Assembly (NCBI RefSeq): GCF_002029235.1
Contig: NZ_MZGV01000031.1
Location: 1-49,201 of the forward strand
Direction: 5' to 3'
DNA: 49,201 nucleotides
From: Clostridium oryzae
GTDB lineage: Bacteria; Bacillota; Clostridia; Clostridiales; Clostridiaceae
Shown here: positions 1 to 8,222 of the stretch, piece after piece
How positions within the stretch are numbered: position 1 is the stretch's first letter
Layout: the number at the start of each line of letters is the position of its first letter
The notes under the pieces: model-generated
What the model was told of the DNA's origin: nothing
What the model saw: the letters and a program-made list of their open reading frames with translations, nothing else
Database searches by the model: none
Program-made: the position numbers and the translations under genes

Positions 1-286
1 TGCTACAATGCTGTGATATTGACGGTTATATCTCTCTGTTTTTGAGTTCCTTCGCCGTTAATACTTTCCTCACTGCATTAATTTGTCATGCTGTCAAGGG
101 TGGCGACTTCTTCCTCCTACCTATTTTGCCCTAACTTTCTCTACTCTTTTTTTGCTTTTCAACTTTACTTTTCTTTACTAATTTTTTTCATAGTAAACTT
201 TACACTATCATCAATTTCATATGTCACATCTATTGAAAGCTAATAATAATTAATTAAAGCATTCAACCATAAATTAATAGACTATA
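1..286. other. Non-coding stretch downstream of the permease genes
   Basis: No gene is recognised here. The minus-strand permease ends at 287 and no solute-binding protein follows it within the window. A short open frame runs on the plus strand from the window edge to a stop near 132, but it matches nothing I know. Around 192-210 there is a small dyad (ATAGT-AAACTTTAC-ACTAT). The stretch 140-178 is pyrimidine-rich. Confidence 0.5.
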
Positions 287-1183
287 TTAGCCCTTTACGG
301 CTCCAATCGTAATACCTTGTACAAAGTATCTTTGTACAAATGGATAAAGAAGTATTATAGGTCCAGTAGCTACTACTGCTGTTGCCATTTTCAGAGATTC
401 GGTCGGCAATTGCTGTGCCGATACATAATTAGAAGCTGTTGAAGCACTTAAAAATTGCGCACTTTGAAGTGTTTTATACAGTAAATATTGAAGCGGGTAC
501 TTCTCTGGACTCTTTATAAAAAGTGATGCCATAAACCAATCATTCCAATATCCAAGCCCTAAAAACAACCCTACTGTAGCCAATACTGGTTTTGCAAGAG
601 GTAATACTATCCTCCAGTATATTAGGAAATCACCAGCTCCATCTATTTTTGCTGATTCAATAAGCGCCTCGGGTATGGAGCTCATGAAATTTCTTACCAG
701 CAATATGTTAAAAGCACTTGCCATACCAGGAATTATAAGCACAAGATATGAATCCTTTAATGCCAGATATTTAGTTATCAATATATACCAAGGTACAAGT
801 CCTCCATTGAACAGGGTTGTGAAATATATGAAGAATGATATTTTATTTCTATTTTTAAAATCCTTTCTGTGAAGGACATATCCTGCCATAGACATTATTA
901 TTATTCCTCCCAGGGTTCCTAACAAAGTTATCATAATGCTGACTCCATAAGCCTTTAGTATTTGCCCTGGATTGTCAAAGAGCAGCCTATACGCCTGTAA
1001 GGAAAATTGTTTTGGCATAAGTGAAAATCCATACTTTGAAATTGCTCTATCTGATGTAAACGATCCTGATATTATTAACCAAAATGGTACTAGACACAGT
1101 ATTGTAAGTATTGATATTATTACATAACCGATTATATTAAAAGTAATGTCAGATGTACTTTTTTTAATTGAATTTGCCGCCAT
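287..1183 (-). CDS. Carbohydrate ABC transporter permease (LplC/YtcP, MalG-like)
   Basis: Inner-membrane permease of a carbohydrate uptake ABC transporter, 298 residues with about six hydrophobic segments. The EAA loop that contacts the ATPase is visible (EALIESAKIDGAGD, around residue 185). The C-terminus 'QRYFVQGITIGAVKG' is typical of the YtcP/LplC branch, which imports oligosaccharides or polysaccharide fragments. It starts 36 bp after the upstream permease gene, so the two are co-transcribed. No ATPase or solute-binding protein is in view. This branch often borrows a shared MsmX-type ATPase, so its absence is not surprising. Substrate cannot be read from sequence; the neighbouring glycosidase suggests a beta-galactoside-like glycan. 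Confidence 0.9.
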   Translation of the reverse strand: MAANSIKKSTSDITFNIIGYVIISILTILCLVPFWLIISGSFTSDRAISKYGFSLMPKQFSLQAYRLLFDNPGQILKAYGVSIMITLLGTLGGIIIMSMAGYVLHRKDFKNRNKISFFIYFTTLFNGGLVPWYILITKYLALKDSYLVLIIPGMASAFNILLVRNFMSSIPEALIESAKIDGAGDFLIYWRIVLPLAKPVLATVGLFLGLGYWNDWFMASLFIKSPEKYPLQYLLYKTLQSAQFLSASTASNYVSAQQLPTESLKMATAVVATGPIILLYPFVQRYFVQGITIGAVKG

Positions 1184-1219
1184 TTAGTTTACCTCCATCC
1201 ATAAAATGTTTTTCTATCC

Positions 1220-2203
1220 CTAAAACAACGCATAATCCTCATTTACTCTCTTAATAACCGAATTTAAAGTTATAATAATCACAAATCCGAATACAGATTG
1301 ATAAAGTCCTGAAGCAGTTCCCATTCCAATATCAAAATTTACAGCTAGGGATCTGTAAACATATGTATCTATAATATCTGTAGCATTAAACAGTACTCCG
1401 TTATTTCCTATTACTTGATAGAATAGATCAAACTGTCCTCGTAAGATGCCTCCTATACTAAACAAAAGCAGCATTATAAATGTTGGTTTCAGAAGTGGAA
1501 GCGTAAGATATCTTATCTTTTGAAAGATATTACAGCCATCAATATCAGCTGCCTCATATATTTCTCTGTCTATTCCCATTATGGCAGCCAAATATATAAC
1601 AGTTCCATATCCTAGTCCCTTCCACACATTGAAAAACACTAAAATATATTTCCAATATGAAGGATGTGAATAAAAGTCAACAGGTGCTAGTCCAATACTT
1701 TTTAAGAGTGCATTAACAGAACCATGTTCAAAATTAAATAGATTATATACAAAAGCACCTACCAGTACAAATGATATAAAATATGGTAAAAACATCACTG
1801 ACTGAGTTAGCTTTTTAAATAATTTTCCACTCAGTTCGCTAAGCAAAACTGCCGTTATAATCTGAAGTGAATTACCTATTATGATAAAAGCTAAATTATA
1901 CAAAACTGTATTTCTTGTTAGTGTCCATATAATAGCTTTGCTTCCTCCTTGAAATAGAAATTTAAAATTATCAAATCCTACAAATGGACTGTTCATCAAA
2001 CCACCATAAAAGTTGTATTTAGTAAATGCATAATATATACCCATCATAGGAAGATAGGAAAATATTATGAATAAAATAATTGCAGGTGATACCATCAGAT
2101 ATAAGGTTCTATGATCTCTAATGTCTTTAAGAAGACCACTTTTTTTATTCATGTTAGTTCTTCTATGGTGAGTATCTGATTTTCCTACTTGCATACTCCT
2201 CAT
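1220..2203 (-). CDS. Carbohydrate ABC transporter permease (LplB, MalF-like)
   Basis: Partner permease of the YtcP-type protein, about 327 residues. The frame is open from a TTG at 2221, but the sequence GAGAGGAG lies 8 nt upstream of the ATG at 2203, so I place the start there. The protein has a basic N-terminus, about six membrane segments, and the EAA loop 'EIYEAADIDGCNIFQKI' near residue 225. The ending 'KRVNEDYALF' is characteristic of LplB proteins. It is first in a two-gene unit behind the promoter block at 2280-2364. The pair should form the membrane channel of a sugar importer. Confidence 0.9.
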   Translation of the reverse strand: MRSMQVGKSDTHHRRTNMNKKSGLLKDIRDHRTLYLMVSPAIILFIIFSYLPMMGIYYAFTKYNFYGGLMNSPFVGFDNFKFLFQGGSKAIIWTLTRNTVLYNLAFIIIGNSLQIITAVLLSELSGKLFKKLTQSVMFLPYFISFVLVGAFVYNLFNFEHGSVNALLKSIGLAPVDFYSHPSYWKYILVFFNVWKGLGYGTVIYLAAIMGIDREIYEAADIDGCNIFQKIRYLTLPLLKPTFIMLLLFSIGGILRGQFDLFYQVIGNNGVLFNATDIIDTYVYRSLAVNFDIGMGTASGLYQSVFGFVIIITLNSVIKRVNEDYALF

Positions 2204-2279
2204 TGTTAGCTCTCCTCTCAAAATATTTTATTTTCATCTGTCATTGGTGCAGCACCTATTCTAAAATAACTCTGAAACG

Positions 2280-2364
2280 TTTACTGTGTAAATTATACAT
2301 ATACTAATAGGTTGTACATTTCCCCAAAAAGTTATTATACTTTCAGAAAATAATTAGACTTTTA
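2280..2364 (-). promoter_or_regulatory. Promoter and operator region of the permease operon
   Basis: On the minus strand a TATAAT -10 box (2292-2297) has no good -35 box. It is followed by the dyad TTTAC-TGT-GTAAA (2280-2292) at the expected transcription start. Upstream, 2318-2364 matches the region upstream of the GH35 gene in about 30 of 46 ungapped positions. A poor -35 box plus a conserved upstream block suggests an activator-dependent promoter; AraC-type response regulators (YesN-like) commonly control LplB/YtcP systems. The regulator is not in the window. Confidence 0.6.
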
Positions 2365-2413
2365 TGAACCAGCTTACATTATTTAAATTACTGTAATCCC
2401 TGTGTTTACGCGC

Positions 2414-4561
2414 TTAATAAGAAGTTTTATAACTTCCATCGAAACCGTTTATCGAATAATTTACTATCTGCCCATTTACAACTTTAATTATAGAAACTGA
2501 CTTTTTACCGCACTCGACTTCAAGCTTTTTATATAACTTTCTATCAAAAATATCTAAATATTGAACTATAATTTTCTTATCACTAATGCCTCTATTATTT
2601 ATAAATAGATAAATAGCCTTGCTTTCAAAGTTAGCTAGAGATATTACTTCTGCATCTTCTTGTTCTGAATATGCATATCTGGTGTTAACCTTCATCTTGT
2701 CTAAAATCTTTTGATAAACTCTTCCATCTATAACATAGTGATCTATAAATATAAATTCTCCCTCTCCAAAACTTCTAGATATAGCTAATGTTTCATTTAT
2801 CTTACCATCACTAATCTCTTTCCAATCCTCGCCATCTTCGTTAAAGAAAAAGTCTTTAAGCTTCACTGCAGGTTCAAGCTTTAAATCTTTATCTGGAATA
2901 ATCGGTAAAATAATTAGCTTTCCACCGCCAAGTACGTAATTGATGAGTTTATTCTGAGTTTGAGAATCCATTATTTCTTGAGTTAAAGCTATCATTACAG
3001 GAATTTTACCCAAAGCTTTTTCTGAAGCTCTCTGTACATCAATACAGTAATAATCAATGTTATTTTCTATAAATCCTTTCATAACATTCTGCATGAATTC
3101 ATTAGCTCCAACAGGTATGCTTATTTTGTTACTGTAATACTCTTTTTTTACCTCGCCATATTTTGTATATACATAGGCGTAATTATAGGGTGTATAAAAT
3201 CCAATAGCCACATCAGCATTGTATTTTGCCTGAATAAACTCTTCACCTTCAGTCTCTGTGAATGTTGTGAGTCTCTTTAGTATTGCATAACAATCTGTTA
3301 GGTTACCACTTGCATCTATAGGTGAACTTCCGGGATAAGGTTCTGGACTATTGGAATAAGGTTTTTCATTCAAGGTTCCGCTTTGATTTCCATCAACTAT
3401 GGTATAGACATTTGTCCCCTTTAAAAACGGCATAGTGTATCTTGTAAGAAAATCAGATCTTCCGGCATCGGACCATCCCCAATTAAGCTCCGGAGCAAAA
3501 TTGGGTCGGTTTATTTGTCCTCCTTTTAATTGTTTTAATCTTCTTATACCTTGAGTATAAGCATCCATATCATTTTCAGGAGGAGCACTCAGCCAAAAAT
3601 TAACCCCCATCCACATCACATCAGAAAGGCTGCCGAAATTCATTGGAGCTTCATCTTCAAGCATTCCTGCATTATGGTAAAAAGGTACCGTCATACCTAA
3701 GCTTCTAAATATGCTAGCATAAGTTTTAAGCGTTTTAACTCCATAGTATTCCCTAAACATTGTCCAGTCCTGAAAGGCAAGCCAATGCTTTTTATTTAAT
3801 ATCTCTCTATCAAGCTTTCTAGGCGGTTCAATATAGTCAAAACTTACATAGTTAGAAGCATGCTTCTCATTGTAGGTCTGAATATCTCTATGCTTCTCTT
3901 TAAGCCACCGCCTGAACATGTTTATAATTACTTCTGAGTATCCCCACGAAAATGGACTTGCAAGTTCACTTGTGCTGTACGGAAATTCATTTTCTATCTG
4001 CATAGCCACTATAGGTCCCTGTGGATACTGTCTATCTTTTAATATATTTTCATACACAGCTGTGTACCATTTATCAACATATTTTAAATAGACAGTATTA
4101 AGAAAATCCGGCAAAGGTTTATTGTCCTGTCTAAATCCTACAACTCTATTGTTACTATCCTTCATCGCTATTTCAGGATATTTTGCTGTAAGCCAATCAG
4201 GTATAGCTCCATGCTGTACCTCCGCACATATAAATGGTCCTGGCTTAGGAAGAAAGTACATACCAAGCTTTTCAATAAGCTTAATAAATCTAACTACATT
4301 ACAGCGGTCATCCCCTGATTTACCCGTAAAATCGAATCTTCCTTCTTCTTTCTCATGTATGTTCCATGGAATATATGCTGTTATAAATTTGACTCCTGCT
4401 GCTTTTATTTTTTTTAACCTGTCTTCCCAATGCGAAGAATTAATTCTATAATATGGCATCTCTCCGGACCAAAAATATATGGGCTTCCCGTTAAACAAAA
4501 TATCATCCTTTGTTATTTCAAGTCCTCTGTCGAATAGCTTATCTACCTTTTCTAATATCAT
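2414..4561 (-). CDS. GH35-like beta-galactosidase family glycoside hydrolase
   Basis: Predicted cytoplasmic glycosidase, 715 residues, no signal peptide. The N-terminal TIM barrel carries family-35 landmarks: 'WSGEMPYYRI' (31-40), 'AYIPWNIHE' (62-70), 'PGPFICAE' (107-114), and 'QIENEF' with the likely acid/base Glu192. 'PELNWGW' with the likely nucleophile Glu358 follows. The C-terminal part (about 440-715) has a glutamine-amidotransferase-like/trimerisation segment and a small beta domain. The start has GGAGG 9 nt upstream. It has its own promoter, very similar to that of the adjacent permease operon, so it probably cleaves the imported oligosaccharide. Exact linkage is uncertain, and a GH42-like assignment is the main alternative. 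Confidence 0.85.
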   Translation of the reverse strand: MILEKVDKLFDRGLEITKDDILFNGKPIYFWSGEMPYYRINSSHWEDRLKKIKAAGVKFITAYIPWNIHEKEEGRFDFTGKSGDDRCNVVRFIKLIEKLGMYFLPKPGPFICAEVQHGAIPDWLTAKYPEIAMKDSNNRVVGFRQDNKPLPDFLNTVYLKYVDKWYTAVYENILKDRQYPQGPIVAMQIENEFPYSTSELASPFSWGYSEVIINMFRRWLKEKHRDIQTYNEKHASNYVSFDYIEPPRKLDREILNKKHWLAFQDWTMFREYYGVKTLKTYASIFRSLGMTVPFYHNAGMLEDEAPMNFGSLSDVMWMGVNFWLSAPPENDMDAYTQGIRRLKQLKGGQINRPNFAPELNWGWSDAGRSDFLTRYTMPFLKGTNVYTIVDGNQSGTLNEKPYSNSPEPYPGSSPIDASGNLTDCYAILKRLTTFTETEGEEFIQAKYNADVAIGFYTPYNYAYVYTKYGEVKKEYYSNKISIPVGANEFMQNVMKGFIENNIDYYCIDVQRASEKALGKIPVMIALTQEIMDSQTQNKLINYVLGGGKLIILPIIPDKDLKLEPAVKLKDFFFNEDGEDWKEISDGKINETLAISRSFGEGEFIFIDHYVIDGRVYQKILDKMKVNTRYAYSEQEDAEVISLANFESKAIYLFINNRGISDKKIIVQYLDIFDRKLYKKLEVECGKKSVSIIKVVNGQIVNYSINGFDGSYKTSY

Positions 4562-4611
4562 AAGTTCAAACCTCCAATCAAGATTTACATTTCTAGATTA
4601 ATTTAAAAATA

Positions 4612-4696
4612 TTTACTCTGTAAATTATAAATATCTGTATCTATATAAACTTTTCCATAAAAACACACTATACTTTTCAGCAAAACTTGCACTTTT
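4612..4696 (-). promoter_or_regulatory. Promoter and operator region of the GH35 gene
   Basis: Minus-strand TATAAT (4624-4629) overlaps the dyad TTTAC-TCT-GTAAA (4612-4624). The block 4651-4696 aligns without gaps to 2318-2364, and the distance from block to -10 box differs by only one base between the two sites. This puts the glycosidase and the sugar permeases in one regulon. Confidence 0.6.
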
Positions 4697-4734
4697 TCAA
4701 TATTTTAAAATCTTAGCAAAATGAATCTATTTGA

Positions 4735-4789
4735 AAATATAAATGGTTTGCCACCAAAAATAAATATTGGTGGCAAACCATTTATATTT
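4735..4789. terminator. Long hairpin terminator of the beta-CASP gene
   Basis: A perfect 22-bp inverted repeat (arms 4735-4756 and 4768-4789, 11-nt loop) lies 122 bp after the minus-strand metallo-hydrolase gene and upstream of the GH35 promoter. On the minus strand it ends in TTTATATTTT. It separates the two units. Confidence 0.75.
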
Positions 4790-4910
4790 TAATATACTTT
4801 TATGGCATACTAATTTGTATTTTGCAGGAGTTAAAAACTCTATTTGTTTGTATTGATATTAGTATTAGAAATAACCTTGTGTATGCTGTTAATTTTGAAC
4901 AACATTTTTC

Positions 4911-6440
4911 TTATTCCCAATTTCCGGCCTTTATGCTGTCAATTATCTGCTGCCTGCTCATGTTTTCTATATCCAGATTATTAATAAATTCAATCAATCT
5001 TCTCTTGGTAGAGATTTTGTTTACATATTGTCCGTTCTCTTCTATTTGTCCTTTAGCACCTATCTTAATAAGTTCATTATCTGAAACAATTTCAGCATGG
5101 ATGTTGTCATTGTCCAGCAATTCTTTAAAACTAAACATACTTTCTGGATTACCATGAACTAAAAATACTTTTTGAGGCATTTTCTCAAAACCAGTTATCC
5201 ATTCATATAAACCATTCCTATCCGCATGTCCTGACAGTCCATGAAAAACATGAATCTCTGCATTTACAGCTATTTCTTCACCAAATATCTTTACCTTTTT
5301 AGCACCATCTACTATAGCTCTTCCTAGTGTTCCCTCTGCCTGATACCCTACAAATACTATGGAACTTTCTTTTCTCCACAGGTTATGCTTAAGATGATGC
5401 TTTATCCTTCCTGCTTCGCACATTCCGCTTGCAGATATTATTATGGCTCCGCTTTCTATTTTATTTAATTCTGCTGACTCCTCCTGAGATTTTATAAAGG
5501 TAAGTCCTTTAAAGTTTAATGGATCATCTCCAGCCTCTACATGCTGCTTAGCTTCTGAATCAAAATACTTATTATGCTTTTTAAATATTGCAGTAGATTC
5601 CACTGCCAATGGACTATCCACATATACCTTACAATCCTTGAGTTCGTTATTTTCCACATACTTATTGAGTGCATAAATTACTTCCTGAGCTCTTCCTACA
5701 GCAAAAGACGGAATTATAACATTGCCGCCTCGTTTAAAAGTTTTCTTTATAATTCCAACCAATTGTTTCATTTCATCCTTTGCATCAGTATGGAATCTAT
5801 CACCATAGGTTGTTTCCATTATTACATAGTCAGCAAATTTTATATTTGTAGGATCATTTATAATAGGAATATTTTTATTTCCTAAATCACCGCTATATAC
5901 TAATCTAATTTCCTTATCTTCTTTAATAATAAGCTCTATGCAAGCTGAACCTAATAAATGTCCTGCATCCCTAAATATAATTTTAAACCCCTCAAATAGC
6001 TCAATAGCTTTATCATATGGATATCCATGAAAAAGTTTCATACATTTTGATGCATCTTCACTGGTATACATTGGTTCCAGCAAATCAAGCCCTTGTCTTA
6101 TCCTTTTTCTGTTTTTCCACTCTATTTCTGCTTCTTGTATATGTCCACTATCAGGCAGCATAACAGAGCATAAGTCTTTTGTTGCGTCTGTTGTAATAAC
6201 CTGACCTTTAAAACCTTTTTTAAACAGCAACGGTATCCTTCCAGAGTGATCAATATGGGCATGAGACAATATTACATAGTCAATATTTGATGCATCAAAT
6301 GGAAAATAGCTATTACCCCTTTCATTAGAATCATGACCTTGATATAAACCACAATCTAATAAAACCATTTTATCTTTTATTTTTAGTATGTGACATGATC
6401 CTGTAACCGTTTTAGTCGCTCCGTAAAATTGTATCTGCAT
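4911..6440 (-). CDS. MBL-fold beta-CASP hydrolase (CPSF/Int11-like predicted RNase)
   Basis: Metallo-beta-lactamase protein, about 509 residues from the ATG at 6440, which has AAAGGTAGGG just upstream. The open frame continues 29 codons further without a better site. The zinc motif HAHIDH is at residues 60-65. Later metal ligands are seen in 'DAGHLLGSACIEL' and 'YSGDLG'. The beta-CASP insertion includes 'PSFAVGRAQEV', and the C-terminal RMMBL part includes 'GLSGHADRNGL' and 'FLVHGNPESM'. Proteins of this type resemble eukaryotic CPSF73 and act as RNA endo/exonucleases. The last 30 residues (INNLDIENMSRQQI...) form a small alpha-helical tail. It stands alone between terminators and is divergent from the HxlR gene. 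Confidence 0.88.
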   Translation of the reverse strand: MQIQFYGATKTVTGSCHILKIKDKMVLLDCGLYQGHDSNERGNSYFPFDASNIDYVILSHAHIDHSGRIPLLFKKGFKGQVITTDATKDLCSVMLPDSGHIQEAEIEWKNRKRIRQGLDLLEPMYTSEDASKCMKLFHGYPYDKAIELFEGFKIIFRDAGHLLGSACIELIIKEDKEIRLVYSGDLGNKNIPIINDPTNIKFADYVIMETTYGDRFHTDAKDEMKQLVGIIKKTFKRGGNVIIPSFAVGRAQEVIYALNKYVENNELKDCKVYVDSPLAVESTAIFKKHNKYFDSEAKQHVEAGDDPLNFKGLTFIKSQEESAELNKIESGAIIISASGMCEAGRIKHHLKHNLWRKESSIVFVGYQAEGTLGRAIVDGAKKVKIFGEEIAVNAEIHVFHGLSGHADRNGLYEWITGFEKMPQKVFLVHGNPESMFSFKELLDNDNIHAEIVSDNELIKIGAKGQIEENGQYVNKISTKRRLIEFINNLDIENMSRQQIIDSIKAGNWE

Positions 6441-6618
6441 AAAAACCCTACCTTTCATATTCTTTTGAATATTGATTTTTGCCTTTATTCCTAATTTATA
6501 ATTTATTTCTTCCATTATCTCATACATTTTTAATAATTAAAACAGCTAGTATAATAAGCAGGATAAACTTTTATTTTCTATGAAGTCTTACTAAAGATTA
6601 CCTACAAATTAATGTTTA

Positions 6619-6647
6619 TTTACTTTTCCTTTTTAGCGTTGTAAAAT
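6619..6647 (+). promoter_or_regulatory. Sigma-A-type promoter of the HxlR gene
   Basis: TTTACT (6619-6624), a 17-bp spacer and TAAAAT (6642-6647), ending 20 bp before the ATG. The spacing is ideal. The short leader leaves little room for further control elements. Confidence 0.6.
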
Positions 6648-6667
6648 ATATCTGTGAGGTGAACAAT

Positions 6668-6976
6668 ATGAATGATTTTCATCTTTGCCCTAAATTTGAA
6701 GCAGCTTTTGAGATGTTAGGGAAAAAATGGACTGGACTTATCATAAGGGTACTTATGGATGGTCCTAAACGATTTTCAGATATAAGACAGCTTATACCCG
6801 ATTTAAGTGACAGAATGCTTACAGAAAGATTTAAATTTTTGGAATCTGAAGGAATTATTGAACGCAAGGTTTATCCTGAGATTCCTGTAAGAATAGAGTA
6901 TTCACTTACGGATAAAGGTCAAGATTTGAAATTTGCATTAGACGAAATACAAAAGTGGGCTAATAAATGGAAATAA
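6668..6976 (+). CDS. HxlR-family winged-helix regulator
   Basis: A 102-residue MarR/HxlR-like transcription factor. It has the family signature: an N-terminal Cys followed by 'FEMLGKKWTG', then 'RFSDIRQLIPDLSDRMLTERF' and a wing '...PVRIEYSLTDKGQDL'. An in-frame GTG lies three codons upstream at 6659, but GAGGTG at 6655-6660 is correctly spaced only for the ATG at 6668. HxlR proteins usually respond to electrophiles or aldehydes through the conserved Cys and control a neighbouring oxidoreductase. None is adjacent here; the following genes are small membrane proteins. Confidence 0.9.
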   Translation: MNDFHLCPKFEAAFEMLGKKWTGLIIRVLMDGPKRFSDIRQLIPDLSDRMLTERFKFLESEGIIERKVYPEIPVRIEYSLTDKGQDLKFALDEIQKWANKWK

Positions 6977-7055
6977 TAAAGTGCTGTGGTGTATAAGTAT
7001 GTTTCACTTAGTCAATAATTATGAATAAGTGGCTTTCACGCCACAACACTTTATT
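6975..7055. terminator. Large hairpin between hxlR-like and DUF4491 genes
   Basis: Arms 6975-6992 and 7038-7055 pair over 18 bp with one mismatch and one G-U. The inner loop can form a second small stem (ACTTA/TAAGT). The 3' arm ends in TTTATTT, a weak U tract. It probably terminates or attenuates read-through from the regulator gene. Confidence 0.6.
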
Positions 7056-7070
7056 TAATAGGTGATAAAA

Positions 7071-7364
7071 TTGTATTTAAATTATTTTGGTTTCGCAATG
7101 GGATTAGTAATGCTTCTAGCTACTGGTATAGGACATATCATAGTCATAAAAGGTGAATATTATCTTGGGATAAAATGCTGGTCTCTTTTTTTGATAGTTG
7201 GTCTAGCATGTATAACAGTATCCCTAGTGGTGCATTCGCCATTCTTGTCAGGATCTTTGGGTATTATTGGTGTAACCTTTCTATGGGGCATTGGCGAATT
7301 GTTCAAACAAAAAGAGAGAGTAAAAAAAGGTTGGTTTCCTGAAAATAAAAACAGGAAACATTAG
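7071..7364 (+). CDS. DUF4491 family membrane protein
   Basis: A 97-residue protein with three predicted membrane helices. The ending 'GIGELFKQKERVKKGWFPENKNR' and the central 'GEYYLGIKCWSLFLIVGL' are the recognisable DUF4491 pattern; function unknown. I take the TTG at 7071 because AGGTG (7060-7064) is well spaced from it. The GTG at 7062 would overlap that site. It is followed 14 bp later by the YhhN-like gene, so the two are probably co-transcribed. Confidence 0.75.
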   Translation: MYLNYFGFAMGLVMLLATGIGHIIVIKGEYYLGIKCWSLFLIVGLACITVSLVVHSPFLSGSLGIIGVTFLWGIGELFKQKERVKKGWFPENKNRKH

Positions 7365-7378
7365 TTGGTGATTTGGGG

Positions 7379-8149
7379 ATGCAATATATAAAAAGTTTTA
7401 ACAATTACATAAAAATATCAGTAATAAGTATAGCTATGTTGTATTTGGTTTTTCTATATTCGGATTTTACAGGTGTATATAGCTTAGTTCCTACTTATAT
7501 TCTAAAGTATATATGCATCATTTTGAGTTTTTCTATAACGTTAGCTTATTCGAGAAGTTATTTGAATAAAAAAGACTTGTTTCTGATAAGAGCAGCTCTT
7601 TTTTTCACTCTAGTATCTGATTTTTTTCTCGTAGTTGAAAACAAATTTATACTAGGAGTTATGTTTTTCTGTATTGTACAGTTTTTTCACACATTACGGT
7701 ATTCAAGAAACTCTGTCTATATTGTTATTCTCAGATTCTCAATATCGTTTCTAACGATATTTTCTATTTATATTTTACTTAATTTCGCTGATAAGAAAAT
7801 TGATATCATTATACCATTGGCATTGTTTTATTTTACTTGCCTCTTAACTAGTGTGTATTTTTCAATCACTGCTTTCAAAAAAAGATTATTTCCACTTCCG
7901 AATAATGTGCTTATAGTGATGGGAATGACTCTTTTTCTGCTATGTGATATAAATGTTGGTATTTTTAATATAACCCCCATGATAGACTCAAATTATTGGA
8001 TAGTAAAGTTTCTATACTCACTGTCCTCTAATCTGATTTGGTTTTTTTATGCACCTTCTCAGCTCTTTCTAGCGATAAGTGGTATAGATTTTGGATCATC
8101 ACATCCTATTAATAAACAACGTCCTATTAATAAACAATACGAACATTAA
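7379..8149 (+). CDS. YhhN/TMEM86-like membrane protein
   Basis: Predicted integral membrane protein of 256 residues and about eight helices. The spaced 'LFFTLVSDFFLV' and 'MTLFLLCDINVGIFN' segments, each with an Asp inside a helix, match the YhhN family, whose animal members are lysoplasmalogenases. Enzymatic activity here is an inference only. A TTG two codons upstream gives a longer frame; the ATG has the better spacing to GGTG. The C-terminus has a duplicated peptide (PINKQ x2) caused by an 18-bp tandem repeat at 8105-8140. Confidence 0.7.
   Translation: MQYIKSFNNYIKISVISIAMLYLVFLYSDFTGVYSLVPTYILKYICIILSFSITLAYSRSYLNKKDLFLIRAALFFTLVSDFFLVVENKFILGVMFFCIVQFFHTLRYSRNSVYIVILRFSISFLTIFSIYILLNFADKKIDIIIPLALFYFTCLLTSVYFSITAFKKRLFPLPNNVLIVMGMTLFLLCDINVGIFNITPMIDSNYWIVKFLYSLSSNLIWFFYAPSQLFLAISGIDFGSSHPINKQRPINKQYEH
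8105..8140 (+). repeat. 18-bp tandem duplication at the end of the YhhN-like gene
   Basis: CCTATTAATAAACAA occurs at 8105-8119 and 8123-8137 with a period of 18 bp. It duplicates six codons in frame and looks like recent slippage. Confidence 0.85.
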
Positions 8150-8222
8150 GTGTATATTCCTGTATTTATTTTTTCAAATATGGTAGCATATATTCTATAG
8201 ATAATAAAGTGAGGTAATTGAT

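Noticed and set aside
1..132. Plus-strand open frame running in from the window edge
   Set aside because: About 43 codons, no recognisable family, and its upstream part is outside the window; not enough to call a gene fragment.
4822..5157. Plus-strand 111-codon ORF
   Set aside because: Mostly antisense to the 3' end of the beta-CASP gene, no ribosome-binding site, low-complexity hydrophobic translation.
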